Source of the DNA: Luidia sarsii
Lineage: Eukaryota > Echinodermata > Asteroidea > Paxillosida > Luidiidae
NCBI GenBank assembly: GCA_949987565.1
Contig: OX465101.1
Span: 19,645,624-19,709,623 of the forward strand
DNA: 64,000 nucleotides
Direction: 5' to 3'
Both the position numbers and the translations under genes were made by a program. This document shows positions 42,592 through 55,331 of the stretch, in pieces. The notes beneath the pieces are model-generated. The model was not told where the DNA came from. It did no database searches and worked only from the letters and a program-made list of their open reading frames with translations. Position 1 is the stretch's first letter. Every line of letters begins with the position of its first letter.

Positions 42592-45500
42592 TGATAATTA
42601 TCTCATGATTTTATATTTTAATAGATTTGAAATATTGTACTTTTACTTTGCGGGTTTTTTAAGGTGAATAGTTGACTTGCTCAATGTTTTGCTTTAATGA
42701 CAAAATGTCCCTGTTGAAAAATGGGGCCAGTGTACCGGTACATACGTAATTGCTGGTGTACCGGTATACAGTACATGGACGATGCAGTATATGGGCACTT
42801 CTGGTGAGTATACATGCATATATGTCACTTGACTTGGCATTAGATATGTTCATTGGTAACATTTTATCCCAGATCAAATGTCATTTTTGTGTTTCAGGCT
42901 TACCGGTATTTGAAGTGTTTTTTCATTAATTGAAATTATGCCTGTAGTCATTGAGGGCGCTGTTGTTTATGTCATGGGTTGAACAGAATTGTTTTTTCTC
43001 CCCGTGAAGGCCGTATTTACTTACCGGTATTTACATATTTACATATATCAGAGTAGTTCCCTGATGCCTTCAGTGAGTAATGCACTTTTTTGAGTTGACT
43101 GTTTATATGAATGTACAATGTAACACTTCCCTGACAAGAGTAAACTCATGACATCACCAAGGACGACTTCCACAGGGGCGTGGCTGCTCCCCCTTTTCTC
43201 CTCTTTCCCAAAGTTTATGATTTAAAGGGAAAAAAACCAATAAATGTTGATAGTTGATTGTCACTGCGAAAGTGATTTTTTTTTTATTTTTTTTATAATG
43301 ATTGAAAAATCGCATCCATTTTGTGTGATCCTTGAACTGCTGATGCAAGGTTTACAACTAATGTTATTTGTGTCTAAATGAAAACGGGGCATGATTCCTG
43401 GAGATACACATGGTTAATGATTAATTGCTTCTGACTGGTGCCCCATCTTTGCATTTTGGGAAGGCCACCATCTTAGGGGTTGATTCTAGCTCCTGTGGTT
43501 AGAGCACAGGTATGTTAAGCCAGAGATCTTACATGTAGGTTCAAGTCATATTTTTGTACATTACATTTAGGCTGTGCTTTCAACAGTTCAAAGAATCAGC
43601 ATATTCCTTCTGTCAGTGCTACACAATGAAGTTACCACTGCATGTGTTGCTAATGAAAATTACAAGCCTGTATAGGCCTGCATTATGTTTTTTTTAATAT
43701 GGAAACATTGGTTGCCTGTTTTAGATGTTCAAAGTCATTTGTTTAGTCTCAACATGATCATGTCTGTTCCAAATGTAAACAGTGAATTGATATGCCATAT
43801 CAGTGATGTAGATCTCAAGACCCGGTCTCAGTCTCGAGACCTTTTCTTGAGGTCTCGGTCTCGGTCTCGGTCTTATCAAAGTCTCGGTCTCGGGAGGCTG
43901 GTCTCGGTCTTGAAAGCTCTGGTCTTGGTCTCGGTCTTGGGTTTTTGCCTCGAGACCACACGGAAATTAACGCGCATTCAGCACTTGACGCCAAACTGCG
44001 TTGAGTATAGTCTTTATTCCAAACATATTCGACATTGGTATGATATCCTTTTCACGATAAAGAATGACATTGAGGCTGAAATGGAGACTATAGTCAAAGC
44101 ATCGTGTTTATTCACTCCACGCAGTACGTTTGCTTATTTCATTGGTTCCTAGTACACATGATGGTGTGGTTCGAGAGCGAGCATAAGGTTTGCGTGCAAA
44201 GAACAGACCGCCCGAACTGGACCAAATCGCACATGTACATGTACGTAATGTACGGTGCATACATTGCACATGTACAAAATGTGTAAGCATGATGTGTAAA
44301 GTACTGTAGTGTACAGGCAACAGGATCTCCCCACATACAAACTTGCGTATCGAGGCTGATACACTGGAGGATCGTGAAAAGCCGATACGCAAAAATAAAA
44401 TGCCGATTTGCCAAACAAAATATGCCGATACGCAAACAAAAATAATAAACAGATAACAAAAAAATACCGGCATTCAACAAAACTGGATGATAAACATTTT
44501 TGAAATCTCATAATACGCCGTCAAATGATAGTTTTGTCCATGTTTAAACAAAGTGTTTACGAAGCAACCCCAAAAATGTTGCACCGAATGTTGTACTACA
44601 TGTACATGTACATTACATGTACCGGTATGTACATGCATCCTGCACACTTGCTGGTAAACATTCACCAAATGCGTTCAGGCATATAGAATCGCCGGGCACC
44701 ATTTAGGCAAGGCAGGCCGCACATGCATTGCAAACAGTGTCTTCCTGTCTTCGCACTTCGATCATGTTCCTGATTTTTTATTCCTAGACTTGAACAAAGA
44801 TTGCCTTTTACTAAGTCTTGTCTGAATAGAAAAACTTTGGATTTGAAATGAAACTTTTTTCATGGAGAGGGAAATAGATTAACAATCGGATAAGGTAGGT
44901 TACATTTGTTTTTATTGCCCAAACACACAGGGTGGGTCAGTAAATGTTGTCCAGTGGTCAGATCTTCCCTCCCCAAATAATGGTCCATTGTACATTGTAC
45001 CTCGGTGGGCCCAGGTTTCTCAGAAAATGAAAGCTGTAAAATCCTTCACGGTCGTTAAGTAAAAAACAAAAATGTGCCACGGAAATAACTTATCCTCCCC
45101 GCCAAAAATAATACAATGCATGACGTGGTGTACAATGTAGGCCTACATGCGTGAATCTTTTTCTGTGTCGGCCAAAAATTACGATGATTTGACCATGTTG
45201 TTGTCAGTGACATTGGCCGTAGCGCACGGTCAGGAAACTGCTGCTGCACGGATCATGTCGGTCATTTCCCCTCTGTACTCCATAGCTGTACGAAGTTAGT
45301 TCTGTATCTCTTAACTTTTCATGCCAAAATAACCCTTAATTCTTCTAATCAAATAGCATACGGATCTTTACATGATGTAGGTGGGTTTTCCCCCCCAGAT
45401 TTGATTTCCTTTTGTAAAAAATCATGTCTACATGTATATAAAAAAGCCTAATCATCAATACCGTGGAACTGACATTAGATTTGTTTGGGGTGCTGCTCCT

Positions 45501-46387
45501 CATTTTTATTTTTGAATAAAGCCGTGAATAAATGGTTACACATTGAAGGAAGGGTTTACACATATTAACAGTTATTTTTAATTTGCTGATTGACTCATGC
45601 TCAACCACTGTGGCTGTGCAATTCCAAATTACTTTTAGTTTTAGAGGATACCGATACATTTTTCACTTTCCATGGCACAGTTCATACTACATGTAGGCCT
45701 ATATCCCTTTTTCATGAAATCAATTAGAATCACTTTGCTTTTGAGAATTGTAAAGCTGTTGTTTTTTTTCAGTACATTTCATGTAGTGTATATCTAATTA
45801 AAACTAAATTAAAATTGAATCATTTTTAATTTTGGTGCTCCTGAAAGTATTTGGTTTCCAATAAGACTCAAATGGCCTTGCTATTCTGGCAACAAATTTA
45901 TTCATGTGTAATCAATGAACACAGTTATTTCAACAATTGAGCAGTATGAGCAGATTGCAGATCATAATTTTGACATGATAACTTTTATGCCATGAATGTC
46001 TTATCAATCAACAGGTCAAGATTCCCCATGAGGCCATAACATCTCATTATTTTTCTCTTAAACAAAACGCTGATTAAGCCCCAGAAATGCTCTAAAATGT
46101 ACCGGAGAGTTTTGTGATTTGCGCGAAGCACACTCAATGGAATCTTAGCCCCCACTTTCTCAATGTATTTCCATACTTATCATTGGAGCAGTATAACTGG
46201 AAACCTAAGGCATAATATATCATTGGTAATGGCTATTGACTAAAAAAAGGTCTTTAGTTTTTGTAATGTTATATCTTCTTGAAGATTGAATTTGTTCATG
46301 TGATTGTCAATATCATTTTGTGGTATTTTTGAAATGTCTCCCGTGTTTACCTTCATACCAAACACTATTTATGTACATGTACATGTC

Positions 46388-46490
46388 TTAAAATTTAGTG
46401 TGCCTGACGTTTCGATCCTAGTAGGCTAGCAGGACCTTTCTCAAAGGCAGAGTGACAAGGACAACACAACACAACACATGTAAGGTTGTT
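46388..46490 (-). mobile_element. Penelope-like 3' tail fragment, left of a nested MITE
   Basis: TTAAAATTTAGTGTGCCTGA to 'agagtgacaaggacaacac' matches the PLE tail at 22820-22890. It continues at 47958 with 'gatacatgtacacgaagga' after the MITE. One variant is a short duplication (CTAGTAGGCTAGCAGG). Confidence 0.8.
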
Positions 46491-47957
46491 AGATATCCGG
46501 AATTTTTGGTTTCGATATATCGTCAGGAATATATCGCGATATTCGATATTATCGCGATATCTGGTGCGTTAGCGGAAGTCAAGGTAGTGACCTGGATTTC
46601 TATTCAATACACATTGTGATTACCGGAAACTTATATGTAGCAAATGCATCTAACTTTAAGCCATAGTTACCATTTGTTTAACCCCCCTTAAACTCCTCAT
46701 TTATCAACGTTTTTTTTTTTAAAACAACTATCCCAGGTCGCTCTTTTAAAAGTATACGCCAAAACGAAACTATTGTTTGTTGATGTATTAAGAATACGTT
46801 ATTACATTAAAAAAAGACGATATCCCAGGCGGTTTTCAGCAACTCGATGCTTACATATGACGTCACAAATACATGTCTGGCCAGAGCCAATGGGTCTTCA
46901 GATTAATATTCATAAGGGGAGACAATCCATCAGTACATTTACGTCGGCATAACGATCACCTTGAACAAAATCTGATGTCCCTTTCGGTCGTACGGATGCG
47001 TACTGGAAAAATGTTTACTGTACTTTTTTTTGGGGGGGGGACTGCTAATAAGGAGAATAAAGCAGCAGTTCACCCTTTCTCATCCACGCCGCAAAATGAT
47101 TGTTAGTATACACGTCCAAGTTGGAATCATTCAAGTTGGAATAGATCGCGACGCGACTCCCCCCCCCCCCCCCCCCAAAAAAAAAGTCCACCGAACTTTG
47201 GTGTACACGATGTGCAAAATGGCCTGGCCATACTTAACTGGTGTACGTTGCCTTACACGTGCATTTAGTACAGCTGCGTGGCGGGTACCAGAGCAACATA
47301 GAAGGATCGAGAAATCAGAGGTCGCACGTGCGTTATGACAGTGACGTTTTTCCAACGTCTTTCCTCTTCGGTTTTGATTTTGATTTTCTGAGATTAAAAC
47401 ATAATTATGTAAAGTATGTATTTTGACGTTATATTTGGCTGCATTGGGAGACATCGGTAGGAAATTGAATCTGCAATTTTTGCAGCCTGGATAATATTGT
47501 AAACGATCGGATAACTTATGGAGGCCACATGGGGGAAAATGGCCCAAACACGAGTCGCTGTGCGTGCCCAGCGTACCGAGGTCGCGCTGTAGGAAAAGTG
47601 TGCTACCAACACCGGAAATGAGCTTGCACTTGCAGTGGGTCTGTTGCCGACGCATTGCCTTTGTGGAGACCGCGCGCAATGCAAGAGTCAAATGGCTGGC
47701 TGGTGCTCCTCTCCCCTTGCGGTTTCGGGTTTTTCTTTGTTTTTACTAACGAAAGCTTATCGCCCTTCAAGATCTCTCTGATGGCCACGCTATACAAGCT
47801 TACAGACAGGCGATAATGGGGTTGGGAAACCAGTTGTTTTTTTTCGATATCGCGATACTTTTTTCGATATCGCGATATCCTGAAATGCGCTCGATATGAT
47901 AATCGCTGGAAAGCGATATCGCGATATCACGATATATCGAAATATCGAACAACCTTA
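46491..47957. mobile_element. hAT-like MITE with GATATCGCGATATC arrays
   Basis: Perfect 10-bp ends TAAGGTTGTT / AACAACCTTA, 8-bp flanks AACACATG and GATACATG (6 of 8 equal). Both subterminal zones are packed with ATCGCGAT palindromes (46515-46560, 47846-47950). The middle contains C- and G-runs (47030, 47160). The frames are not conserved. It inserted into the PLE tail, which sits inside the 4.3-kb hAT. Confidence 0.8.
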
Positions 47958-48142
47958 GATACATGTACACGAAGGAAAGGGGGTGGTCTCGGTCTCAGTC
48001 TGGGAAGTCTTGGTTTCTGTCTTGGTCTCAGGAGGCTGGTCTCAGTCTCGAAAGCTCTGGTCTCGGTCTCGGATGCTGAGGTCTCTCTCTCGGACATGAA
48101 GGTCTCGACTACAACACTGCACCATACTAAACATCAGCCTGC

Positions 48143-48210
48143 TGGGTCTGCAAATTCTATTTTGATATAAATGAATTAATATGTACAACAGTAGAACATG
48201 ACTGTAACCA
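48143..48210 (+). repeat. Direct repeat, left copy
   Basis: GGTCTGCAAATTCTATTTTG and the following about 45 bp recur at 49035-49105 with a few differences. The repeats bracket about 830 bp containing the cysteine-rich frame. Confidence 0.85.
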
Positions 48211-48566
48211 ACTCATAAAAGTCCACTTCAGGGACTCTCTTACCTGTTAAACCCTTACATTTGCATACTGTATTTCATAAGCCGAAGGCTTCCATTCGCT
48301 AGCGTTTTAATACAACCATTAAAGAGTGCCCTCAAGAGGACACGCCCTATCCCGTCTTAACGTATGTACTCATCCTCGTTTCATACTCTCCTCGTATTAC
48401 GATTTCCATTCCTTGCTAGTGTACTAGCAAGGAATATTGTATAATATTGTTTTTCTTGGTTCCTAAACACCAGTGAGTGTTTTCCGTTTACCTTAATAAT
48501 TATTTAAACCACTATAATTGTTGTTTTTGCTGGAAAATACCAGTACTTCTGTTCAGTTTAGAGTAA

Positions 48567-49067
48567 ATGTGGCATACCCCCCCCCCCCCTAAATTTGTTA
48601 CCTGTGGCGTATGTCACCGTATTAAACCGCGGGCGCGCATAGACCTTCACGAGTTATGCCCCCGTTGCCAAGGCTGTTCAAAGGAAAACCATTGGGATAT
48701 CTGTGATTTTTGTGGGAATAACGACTGGGATGCCATTCAGACCTGGCTTAATTCCCGTTCACCATTTGTGGATTCGACGGTCAGCAATTCTCCCGGAACA
48801 ACCCGCCGTCAGCAGACTCCGAGATCGGGCAACCCTTCAAAACTCACCGGAGACACGCCTTCTGGGCCTCTGACCTCCGGTGAGAATAGCCGAAGTGCTA
48901 GGGCTGCGCCTCCCGGGCCTCCATTCCCTACACGCAGTTCTCGTGATATTCACCACCCACGTACCAAAGACACGCTCTCCGGTCCTCTGGCCTCCGGTAC
49001 ACCGGACAAGGGGAATAGGGCTGCGCCTATCAGGCCTGCAGGGTCTGCAAATTCTATTTTGATATAA
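48567..49067 (+). CDS. Cysteine-rich frame, gag-like candidate
   Basis: A 166-codon open frame that starts MWHTPPPPKFVTCGVCHRIK. It has C-x2-C (13,16), then LCPRCQGC (C-x2-C-x2-C, about residues 31-37) and ICDFCGNNDW (C-x2-C), six to seven cysteines in 40 residues as in a zinc-binding module. A low-complexity Ser/Thr/Pro/Gly tail has three repeats of a 'TPSGPLTSG / TLSGPLASG' phrase. Similar Cys-rich starts are seen in first frames of tyrosine-recombinase retroelements, which is my best guess. It lies in an intron of the poly(A) polymerase gene and is flanked by direct repeats. The last residues run into the right direct repeat. Confidence 0.45.
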   Translation: MWHTPPPPKFVTCGVCHRIKPRARIDLHELCPRCQGCSKENHWDICDFCGNNDWDAIQTWLNSRSPFVDSTVSNSPGTTRRQQTPRSGNPSKLTGDTPSGPLTSGENSRSARAAPPGPPFPTRSSRDIHHPRTKDTLSGPLASGTPDKGNRAAPIRPAGSANSILI

Positions 49068-49105
49068 ATGAATTTATATGTACAACAGTAGGACATGAGT
49101 GCAAC
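49035..49105 (+). repeat. Direct repeat, right copy
   Basis: See 48143-48210. Differences include GAATTTATATG for GAATTAATATG and GGACATGAGTG for GAACATGACTG. Confidence 0.85.
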
Positions 49106-49537
49106 CAACTAAAAAAAAAAAGCATTGAGTGCACAATGTATGTAAAGTCTGCAGACTGAGTACCCCCATATGGAAACAAAGGAGTACTGGTACATGTACA
49201 TGTACTTGAAAAAAAAAAACATCTAGAAGTTTTCTTTCACTTCATGTCTTACTATGAATGGATGCTGACATATAACGTTTTGATGAAACAGGTAGATAGA
49301 TCATGCAAACAAGTAACAATGTTAAATTGGGACAAACTAATCCATGTTTTTTCTCTTGCCCTTACCACTTGGAGGAAGGTTGTGGTACTAGGGCCATTCC
49401 CACTCTGCAAATAATCGTGATTCAACAACTGGATTTTTTTGCTGGCTTCCACACAAGCCAAACAATCCCGAGCTGATTTTTGTGTGGTTAAATGGTGGGT
49501 GTGTCCTTGAGGTTGGCCTATGCAGAAAAATATGTAA

Positions 49538-49762
<225 letters not shown>

Positions 49763-50324
49763 TAGACAGCTTAAATTATAAAAGTAAACTACATTTTGAA
49801 GATTTATTTAATTATTTTTTATTTGGGGTGGGGGTAGTTAGGATATCGATACATTGTGAACAGATTCAAAGCTTATGACTGGCAGTCCATGTCAAAAATA
49901 CTTAGATCAATTCTCATTAGGGTTATATCCTGTTCTTTCTGGTAGTTTTTACTTCTGTGGGTGATCTGCAGAATCCAATTATTCTATATTGATGTGGTAG
50001 AGCGTGCTTGGTTCAGACTTTACTGTCTGGGTGCCATTGGCTACTAGCAATACACCAGGCCACCTGAAGCTGGGATCATTGACCTGGGCCACAAAAGGTC
50101 CACCAATAGGAATTGGGATCTGGAGGCCCAGCTGACCACCCTAGAAAAACCAAAGATGTTTCACTTGGCAAAAGTGTTGAGATACTTTTACATGATTGTA
50201 TCCTAAATCTTAAATCTTATAAATTATCAATCCTAATTAATATTCAATGCCATGTAGATTTATACACAATCATGTATGTGATGTTGTAACTAGTATTCAT
50301 ACATTTTTTGTGATGTTGATCTGA

Positions 50325-50489
<165 letters not shown>

Positions 50490-51581
50490 TAAGAAATCTT
50501 TATTGAACAATATTGAACAATATTGAAATGGATTTTGGACAACTTTTAGAAATCACTTATTTGAATGTCATCTTACTGTATATTGATGCCAGATCAATTT
50601 TCCTATTGTTGTATTATCCACAAAAATGATTGAAATAACGTTTTGGTTAGAGGGAATTACTTGTACCAGTTGATATTGTAGTACCACAGAGCAATATTAT
50701 CACACAAATTTCATCAAAACTAATATCTTCCAACCATCATTATTACCATTGCACACGGTTCTTCTTGGGTTTCTTGGGATTGGGACAATTTATTGTCTAT
50801 GGATGGATCTAGTGTTCGCGGTTGTTTAATTTTTTGTACATGGTGCTGTTTTCTCGTGTTATTAACAGCATAACAAAATTTGATACTGCCCGACTCTATT
50901 GTGGACAGTGATTTGGGCAGTAAGTCTCCTTTGAAAGGTACATGTACAAGCCCGATGTTCTTGAAACACGTTATTTGTACTGTAAAAATTGGGGTTAATG
51001 TTCTTGTGAACTATCCTTTTGGGTCACACTGTATAGTGAGACCATGACACTTTTATTAGGAGACGGTGGGTCTATCCCAATCAGCCACTCGCTGGCTGCA
51101 CATGGAAACTGTGCAGATCTGTGGACAAATAAGGTGTTTGGCTGTCTCCTACCGCTAAGCCTGTACACTGGGCATGGCAAGACAGCGTTCAGGGAAACAA
51201 TCCAGCAAGATTACACAATATGCATTTTTTCTGGGGAAGCTGTGCAGATGACCGCTTATGTCACTAGATTGCTGGTGATGGTAAATAGTGGTGTAAAGTT
51301 TTTGTTTCTAAGATTGTGGGCAATATTGGTATGAGGAGCCAAAGACCATGGTGTCAAGCAATGCAGCAGTTTTGGTTAAACATAATGAAATCAAACATGA
51401 AATAACTCTGTTGTCAAAGAGACATGGAATTTCTGGTTTTGTTTTGTTTTTGTTTCAAGCATAATGGATTTAGGCAGAAATTTATGCATGCACTTCCAGC
51501 AATGCATTGGGAAGGAGAAAAGGTCAAACCATTTTCTGTACACAAATCTATATTAATCTTGGATTCCTAATTCATTTTTAG

Positions 51582-51657
51582 GGTTTGGCCTCAGCCAGTA
51601 TTACTGAAGCAACCAAAGATATCTGCAGATTTAGGTTTTCCTGTTTGGGACCCACGG
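51582..51657 (+). CDS. PAPOLA: Poly(A) polymerase, fifth exon in the window
   Basis: 76 bp between TTTTTAG and GTAAGTAG. After completing the Trp codon it encodes VWPQPVLLKQPKISADLGFP and VWDPR. The stretch is in the central domain; 'NP/QPVLLK' and 'PVWDPR' are family signatures. The preceding intron is 1,093 bp. Confidence 0.97.
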
Positions 51658-52541
51658 GTAAGTAGCTTCAGTTTTTTCTGACATGCTTAAATGGTATTTG
51701 GATTGAATATTACATTTGAAGTCAGTAGTTAACATTTGTCTAGGACAGTAATAACCTAATGTCATTAGTAATTTGTTTTTTGTACAGATGGCAATCTGTG
51801 GGATTTACAATGGACAGATTTTGTATGGTCATTGCTGGCATTGCCATTGTCATCCAGCAGAATTGAATGTAAAACTTCAGCTTCTATACATCTATTAAAT
51901 AAAACAGATTATAGGACATGAGAGAAAGAACCTTAACAAATAACATCACAAAGATGTCCTGGCTATATTTTGATATATACACCCTTTCCCATCCCAAATG
52001 TCACCTGCAATTTTTAAGAACTGCTGAATCCATCCAGGCAACACAGAGGGTGCATTTTGAAAATAGAGCTGAGAAACATGTGTCCAACTCTATTTTCATT
52101 CATCCTTTAATGGGAAGTGTTAAAGTGTCCTTGTGATTGCCAAAAAGGCAATTTTGGGTGCAAATCCTTTGGCAATCTGTTTCTTCTGAACTTATTTTTG
52201 TTGAGCTTTTGCCAGAAGAATGACAAATTATATCCAATGGGAAAACAGGCTAAATTATTTTCCCTGTTGCCACAGCCTTAATGAACAATTAACGGGCAAC
52301 TTTCTGTTCAGTCACGGTACTGTTGCTTAACTGGGCCGTAAAAAGGTCCAGTAGGAACAGTTCACTCATTACCAGGAACGCAAGGTTGATTTTCTTTCCG
52401 GAATGTCGCAGAAAGTTAATGCATGGCGGCAGGCAAAAGTCCAGTGGGTACACAGCTTATCCACTTCGCACCGGCGTTTTTTCAGTGCCCATCACGCCCA
52501 TGACTGCCATTTCTGTGAAATAAATCAATAACGGTATACTA

Positions 52542-53536
52542 TGGGAACAAGAGAGTAAAACCTCGCACAATTTGTCAAGAGATTATCTGTTCAAAAGAGG
52601 GCACATTGTGTGTCGTCACTGGAGTGTAACGCGACTTGTGTGGGTGTATGTGTGTACGATAACGACGGTCCATGACCGCAGACTAGCCTCCACTCCAGCG
52701 TACAGTCCCAACCGAGCGTACAGATTGCAGTAAAGAATGTGGGTGTAATTCCACTGCCTGACCGACGACCGTTGGGCTATGTGGCATGCCAACACCTCGT
52801 CCTTTCAGCGGCAGCACACTATCCCCCGATCATCTGCAGTACAGGTCCCCCAATTGCACAATTGTTGCCGCTAATCTTGCAATTCTTGTGGCAACATGCG
52901 TCAAAATGGGTCTTTGTCTTGATTCTTATTGATTTGTTCTCAGCTGAAAAGAGTCTTTGTTTAAAATGTGGACAATAGTGGTACCCGGATTCTGAGGGCC
53001 CCGTCGCATAGTAAAACAAGCAGCACTCCGAACAAAATTTCCTCTTAATGTGTCATCAACACACAAAGGTATACACTTCGAGCCGGAACCTCCGAAATCG
53101 GAGCTACGTTGGTTTGACTGCGACGAGGCCCTCCGAATCCGGGCACCATATTTTAAACAAAGACTCTTTTCAGCTTAGAACAAAGCAATACGAATCAGTA
53201 CAAAGACCCTTTTTGACGCAAGTTGCCACATGAATTGCAAGATTAGCAGCAGTACTTGTGCAACTGTGGGACCTTTACTCTGGATGATCGAGGGATACCG
53301 TGCTGCCGCTGAAAGCACGCGGGGGACATTGTGTTTGGCATGCCACACAGCCCAACAGTCATCGGTCAGGCAGTGGAATTCCACCCACATTCTTCACCGC
53401 AATCTGTACGCTCGACACACACACACAAGTCTGTTACGCTCCATTGACGACACACAATGAATGGGCCCTTTTTCGAATGGATAGTGTCTTGACAAAAGCC
53501 ACAACGAATTGTGCCAGGTTTTACTCTCTTGTACCC
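52542..53536. mobile_element. Foldback MITE of about 1 kb with arms over 400 bp
   Basis: The left arm (52542-53000) and right arm (53050-53536) are imperfect reverse complements. Shared blocks are ACAAGAGAGTAAAACCT-GCACAAT at the ends, TTGTGTGTCGTCA, GTGGGTG/GAATTCCACTGCCTGACCGA, TTTCAGCGGCAGCAC and CTGAAAAGAGTCTTTGTTTA. Identity is about 80-85% by eye. There is no coding sequence and no certain target duplication. It lies in the intron between the last two poly(A) polymerase exons. Confidence 0.8.
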
Positions 53537-54028
53537 AGAAATATACACAGAAATATATTGTTGCGATTGTATAAGCAAGATTTGAAAACAATGCATTTTT
53601 CAAAAAAAACCTGTATGGTGGTCATCGGCGCTGTAAAACCACCTGGCACAAAGTGGTTAAAATTAGAGACCAGTTCAACTGAAAACTCATTAGATATCAT
53701 TGTACTTTGTAATTATTTTTCCTGAAGGGTTGTGCATTACGCTGAGGCAGTGAATTTTACTAGCATTGCTATCAAACTCATATCCATAGGATATAACATG
53801 CTTTTGCATTTATGAAGCATTAAATTTTCATCAGGTTGAAAGATTACATACAAGGTACTTTGCACAAATTTAAAGATACCACAATCAAATTGGACATGCA
53901 TATGGGAACAAATTCAGCTTGTCAATTTAGGATAATTGGGAAAATAGCAAACAGTAGTGGGATATCCAGTTTTACATAAATATTTGCAACTTGTTACATA
54001 TTGTTTGTAATGACAAAGGGGTGGATAA

Positions 54029-54286
<258 letters not shown>

Positions 54287-54395
54287 TAACAAAATATGGA
54301 AAAACTGACTGGGAACCTTGAAAATTTTTTGAAAATGGCAAAAAAAACCATTCTGGAAGCTTTGAAGTGACACCATCTCTTATGGGAAGGAGTGT

Positions 54396-54411
54396 GGCTC
54401 TGAAAAGAGCC
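54396..54411 (-). promoter_or_regulatory. Histone-type mRNA 3' stem-loop sequence
   Basis: On the minus strand the bases read GGCTCTTTTCAGAGCC, identical to the canonical stem (6 bp) and UUUC loop of animal replication-dependent histone mRNAs, followed by ACAC. It lies about 250 bp downstream of a PLE C-terminal coding fragment on the same strand. No purine-rich histone downstream element follows (ACTCCTTCCC instead). Function here is unproven. Confidence 0.6.
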
Positions 54412-54900
54412 GGTTACTCAACATTTTGGGGATTGTGCACTCTTGTTGTCGTCAGGAGACTGCTTGATTCCAACTGTTATCAGTGGTTATATGCGCTGGG
54501 GCTTGGAGAATCTTTCCCACCCAAGGTGACTACTGGGGCATAAATAGGTGGAAGATCACTATGATTTGTCAGTATGTAAGTGGATGCCAAGGGTATACCG
54601 GGTAGGAGACTCAGAATGCAGACAAGTTGATGGATGAAGTGGAGCTTTCTCTTGGTATAGAAGACCCATTTGACAGAAGTGGTCGCCATACCGGTATGTT
54701 GTTGATGTGAATGCCGACTTTTAGAGGAACAGTGTTGTGATTGTAGTTCTCAATGGCTTCCCTCACCCAACAGGGTTGCCATCTCTCAATGCTGGTGATA
54801 AGTTTGGCTCGGCTCCACTCTATGACATGGTCCTTCAGCAATAGCCTGAAGCACTGGCTCTCCAAGCCCAGAGACACGAATTCAGTCACAAAGCATCGGC
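54412..54900 (-). pseudogene. Penelope-like element, C-terminal fragment and tail (second family)
   Basis: The minus-strand frame 54611-54889 reads DHVIEWSRAKLITSIERWQP, then CWVREAIENYNHNTVPLKVG, the part just after the GIY-YIG domain in PLEs (HVIDW..AKVI...W..REAI). The 3' tail continues to about 54412 and contains CTCCTGACGACAACAAGAGT and later 'aaaatgttgagtaac', a degenerate version of the usual PLE tail. It is a different family from the copies at 22764 and 58651. Confidence 0.8.
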
Positions 54901-55035
54901 TCTAAAATGAGCATAAAATGTCAACTGGCAACAGGGGGAAGAACATGTCCTGCACCTCTAGTTGGTGTCTGGTGGGGTCTCTCTTTGGGGCTATGCCCAA
55001 GCTTACATGTACATATACCCTGGCTAAGAAAAAAT

Positions 55036-55330
55036 GCAGTCTTCTGCACTCATCTTGACCGTAGAACCACTACTGTTGCATATTTCCCTATATGGCGTAA
55101 TACATTCGCTAAGATTCCACACAATAGCCTCCCAGCATGCCCCGCGGAATACCCACCATGTTAGCTTCCACTTTTCTCTTTCTAAGACGTACACAATTTT
55201 CAGTGACGTGATTCTCCTGGATTTTGTTCTTTGCTGGATTTATATTTGCTAAGTATTGATTAGATAAAGATAGTAGAGTTTGTGTTTCTTCAGAGTCTTC
55301 GTTTAAGTCGGCTAAGGGTGGGGCTGTACC
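55036..55330 (+). repeat. DIRS copy B 5' terminal repeat and leader
   Basis: 55036-55175 matches 21838-21965 and the inverse of 31412-31562 (CTACTGTTGCATATTT, GCCTCCCAGCATGCCCCGCG). The following 'gtgacgtgattctcctgga' leader is shared with 22008 and downstream. Confidence 0.85.
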
Positions 55331-55331
55331 G

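Larger units (their letters stand above)
43801..48119. mobile_element. hAT element of 4.3 kb with GGTCTC-rich ends, in the intron
   Basis: The ends are CAGTGATGTAGATCTCAAGA and, reversed, CAGTGTTGTAGTCGAGACCT, followed on both sides by about 130 bp of degenerate GGTCTC/GAGACC repeats (43819-43954, 47984-48108). The flanks TGCCATAT and CACCATAC match at 5 of 8 positions, an eroded 8-bp duplication. CAGTG ends and 8-bp duplications are typical of hAT. No transposase was recognised inside; the interior holds GTAC repeats, short frames and nested insertions. Confidence 0.7.
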
